Below are positions 43,443 to 45,044 of a stretch of DNA of 45,044 nucleotides, piece by piece. Under the pieces are notes generated by a model that was not told the DNA's origin, did not search any database, and saw only the letters and a list, made by a program, of their open reading frames with translations. The stretch covers positions 1 to 45,044 of the forward strand of contig CANFJB010000016.1 of the NCBI GenBank assembly GCA_947447375.1. The letters run 5' to 3'. Position numbers and translations under genes: made by a program. The first letter of the stretch is position 1. The number at the start of each line of letters is the position of its first letter. This DNA is from Bacteroidota bacterium (GTDB taxonomy: Bacteria > Bacteroidota > Bacteroidia > Flavobacteriales > Flavobacteriaceae).

Positions 43443-43556
43443 AAGTTTTAACCCAAGTTTCATATAATAATTCATGCTATTGTAAATAACTTTAACATTT
43501 TAAAGTTTATTTTTTTTTAATAAAGTTTGGTTAATTAAGAAATTATTAAGAAGTTT
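43443..43556 (+). promoter_or_regulatory. Cluster of AAGTTT motifs upstream of the SusC-like gene
   Basis: The 198-bp divergent gap (43388-43585) contains five AAGTTT copies, at 43443, 43455, 43503, 43523 and 43551. Two are extended as TAAAGTTT exactly 20 bp apart (43501-43508, 43521-43528). The gap has no exact TAnnTTTG box towards the receptor gene. These may be regulator-binding repeats for the receptor gene; this is a pattern-based guess. Confidence 0.3.
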
Positions 43557-43585
43557 GCTGAATAACTAACTCAAATAAAAATAAT

Positions 43586-45044
43586 ATGAGATCAAAGTTC
43601 AAATGGATTTTTACGCTACTAATAGCGTTAACGATGCAGTTCTCTTTTGCACAAGAGAAAACTGTTACAGGTACGGTTTCTGATAATTCAGGTCCGTTAC
43701 CAGGTGCAAATGTTGTTGTTCAAGGTTCTAAAACCGGAACACAAACTGATGTTGATGGAAAATTTTCTATCAAAGCAAAAGCAGGTGATGTTTTAGTATT
43801 CTCTTTCGTGGGAATGACTGAAACTACTGCAAAAGTAGGTGCTTCAAATACTGTTAATGTAAAAATGCAGGATGGAGTGAAATTAGATGAGGTAATTGTA
43901 GGTGCGATGGGTATCAAAAGAACCAAAGACGCTACAGTTTCTGCTCAAAAGCAAATTGGTGCCGCTGAGTTAACGCAAGCTAATAACCCTAATGCTGTTG
44001 CTGCCTTAACAGGTAAAGTTTCTGGTTTAACTATTTCAAGTGTTTCAAATGGAGTATCTCCAACACTTAAAATTGTTTTAAGAGGTACTAGATCTCTTAC
44101 AGGAAGTAATGAAGCGTTAGTAGTTATTGATAACGTTGTTTCAACTGCTTCAAATTTACAATTGCTAAATCCTGATGCTATTGAAAGCGTGAACGTAATT
44201 AAAGGTGCTTCAGGAGCGGCTTTATATGGTTCATTAGGGGTGAACGGTGTAATTATTGTTAACACTAAAAAAGGTTCTAAAACTGAAAAATTCACTGTAG
44301 GTTTAAACTCATCAGTTGATTATGAATCAGTTAACTTTGTTGCTCAAAGACAAGAAGAGTACGGACAAGGTTGGGCAAATGATCCTGGATTTAACTTCCC
44401 TAACTTGGCTAATGGTAACCCTGATCCAAGAAACGGTTCTGGTTTCGTAACTTTAGAAAATGGTTCTTGGGGACCTGCTTTCAACGATCCAAGATTCGTT
44501 GGACAACAAGTTCCTGTAGGTTTACCTCAAGCTAATGGTCAATTGTTCATGACTGATTGGAAACCAATTAAAGACAATATCAAACAATTCTACCAAACTG
44601 GTGTAACTACTCAAAATGGTTTTGATTTTAATGTTGGTGGTTTAACTTCATATGTAAATTTAGGAGTGAACAAAAGAAGCTCTAGTTATGTAGTAGATGG
44701 AGATCAATTAGCAAAAACATCTTTCAACTTAAGAGCTGGAAAAACTTTAGGTAAATTCAAAATTGATGGTACTGTAAATTATGCTGTACAAACTACTTCT
44801 CAAACAAACAGTGATTTGTTAGATGATTTATTACAAGTAGCGATCAACATTCCTGTATCTAGATTTGCTAATTCAGGTAACGAAGGGCACTGGACTGTTT
44901 ATGCTCAAAATCCTTACTGGATGACTAAAGCTAACAGAAGCGATAATAGAAGAGACTTCTTTAACGGAAGCATAGCTTTAGCTTATGAATTTAATAAACA
45001 TATTAATGCAAACTATACTGCTAACGTTCAATTGAATTCATCAA
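43586..45044 (+). CDS. SusC/RagA family TonB-linked outer-membrane receptor (3' partial)
   Basis: Open from ATG 43586 to the window end, 486 codons seen; full members have about 1000 residues. A signal peptide (KWIFTLLIALTMQFSFAQ) is followed by a carboxypeptidase-regulatory-like beta domain (VTGTVSDNSGPLPGANVVVQ; GKFSIKAKAGDVLVFSFVGM; residues about 27-95). The plug domain follows, with the SusC hallmarks GKVSGLTIS, LRGTRSLTGSNEALVVIDN, NPDAIESVNVIKGASGAALYG and GVNGVIIVNTKKG. Barrel strands then begin (FTVGLNSSVDYESVNF). SusC proteins import glycans or peptides together with a SusD lipoprotein, usually encoded next; that gene would be outside the window. The substrate cannot be judged from this part. 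Confidence 0.95.
   Translation, partial: MRSKFKWIFTLLIALTMQFSFAQEKTVTGTVSDNSGPLPGANVVVQGSKTGTQTDVDGKFSIKAKAGDVLVFSFVGMTETTAKVGASNTVNVKMQDGVKLDEVIVGAMGIKRTKDATVSAQKQIGAAELTQANNPNAVAALTGKVSGLTISSVSNGVSPTLKIVLRGTRSLTGSNEALVVIDNVVSTASNLQLLNPDAIESVNVIKGASGAALYGSLGVNGVIIVNTKKGSKTEKFTVGLNSSVDYESVNFVAQRQEEYGQGWANDPGFNFPNLANGNPDPRNGSGFVTLENGSWGPAFNDPRFVGQQVPVGLPQANGQLFMTDWKPIKDNIKQFYQTGVTTQNGFDFNVGGLTSYVNLGVNKRSSSYVVDGDQLAKTSFNLRAGKTLGKFKIDGTVNYAVQTTSQTNSDLLDDLLQVAINIPVSRFANSGNEGHWTVYAQNPYWMTKANRSDNRRDFFNGSIALAYEFNKHINANYTANVQLNSS

Noticed and set aside
43720..44295. Minus-strand open frames within the SusC-like gene
   Set aside because: Shadows of the receptor's plug-domain codons; the plus-strand frame is unmistakable.

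Overview
The window looks like chromosomal DNA of a member of the Flavobacteriaceae, most likely Flavobacterium or a close relative. It is AT-rich. Its intergenic gaps carry Bacteroidetes-type -7 boxes (TAnnTTTG), and no Shine-Dalgarno signals are evident. The proteins are phylum-typical: type IX secretion (T9SS) C-terminal domains, a PorP/SprF protein, a PorE-like OmpA protein, a GSCFA protein and a SusC/RagA receptor. I see no phage, insertion sequence, CRISPR array or defence island. The content is mostly core chromosome with one surface-protein region.

Region 1 (1-16440) is a block of secreted surface proteins on the plus strand. It holds the end of a repeat protein with a type A T9SS sorting domain, a 2551-residue fibronectin III/adhesin protein, PorP/SprF, a TPR-PD40-OmpA protein with PorE-like domain order, and a 1670-residue Ig/PKD-like repeat protein. 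Both giant proteins end in the gliding-motility-associated C-terminal domain. The likely logic is two type B cargoes around their dedicated outer-membrane partner and a peptidoglycan-anchored accessory protein.

Region 2 (16447-22381) holds a bidirectional terminator, an initiator tRNA-fMet with its own promoter, and the GTPase genes era and der. A minus-strand run of five genes follows: M23 peptidase, MerR regulator, LemA and two TPM-domain proteins.

Region 3 (22382-30075) has a 347-bp gap full of structured repeats in front of alaS. It continues with a nested-palindrome element and terminator, a small secreted protein, a GSCFA protein, a rhodanese, a crotonase-family enzyme and an iron-dependent aromatic amino acid hydroxylase with a long C-terminal extension.

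Region 4 (30195-36196) holds the minus-strand set DUF5522-type protein, hutU, DUF4136-type lipoprotein, and the plus-strand set PLP enzyme, glucosaminidase/LysM lipoprotein, hemL, bounded by clear terminators.

Region 5 (36212-45044) has two small secreted proteins, then lysS followed 9 bp later by two large uncharacterised secreted proteins. Divergent lipB comes next, then a 15-bp tandem repeat array that runs into the 3' end of rnhB, and finally the start of a SusC/RagA TonB-dependent receptor cut by the window edge.

The parts least explained by known biology are: the lysS-linked secreted pair, the hydroxylase C-terminal half, the structured intergenic repeats (one family seen at two loci), and the tandem array that encodes the RnhB C-terminus. 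All family assignments were made by reading the sequence; no database search was run.
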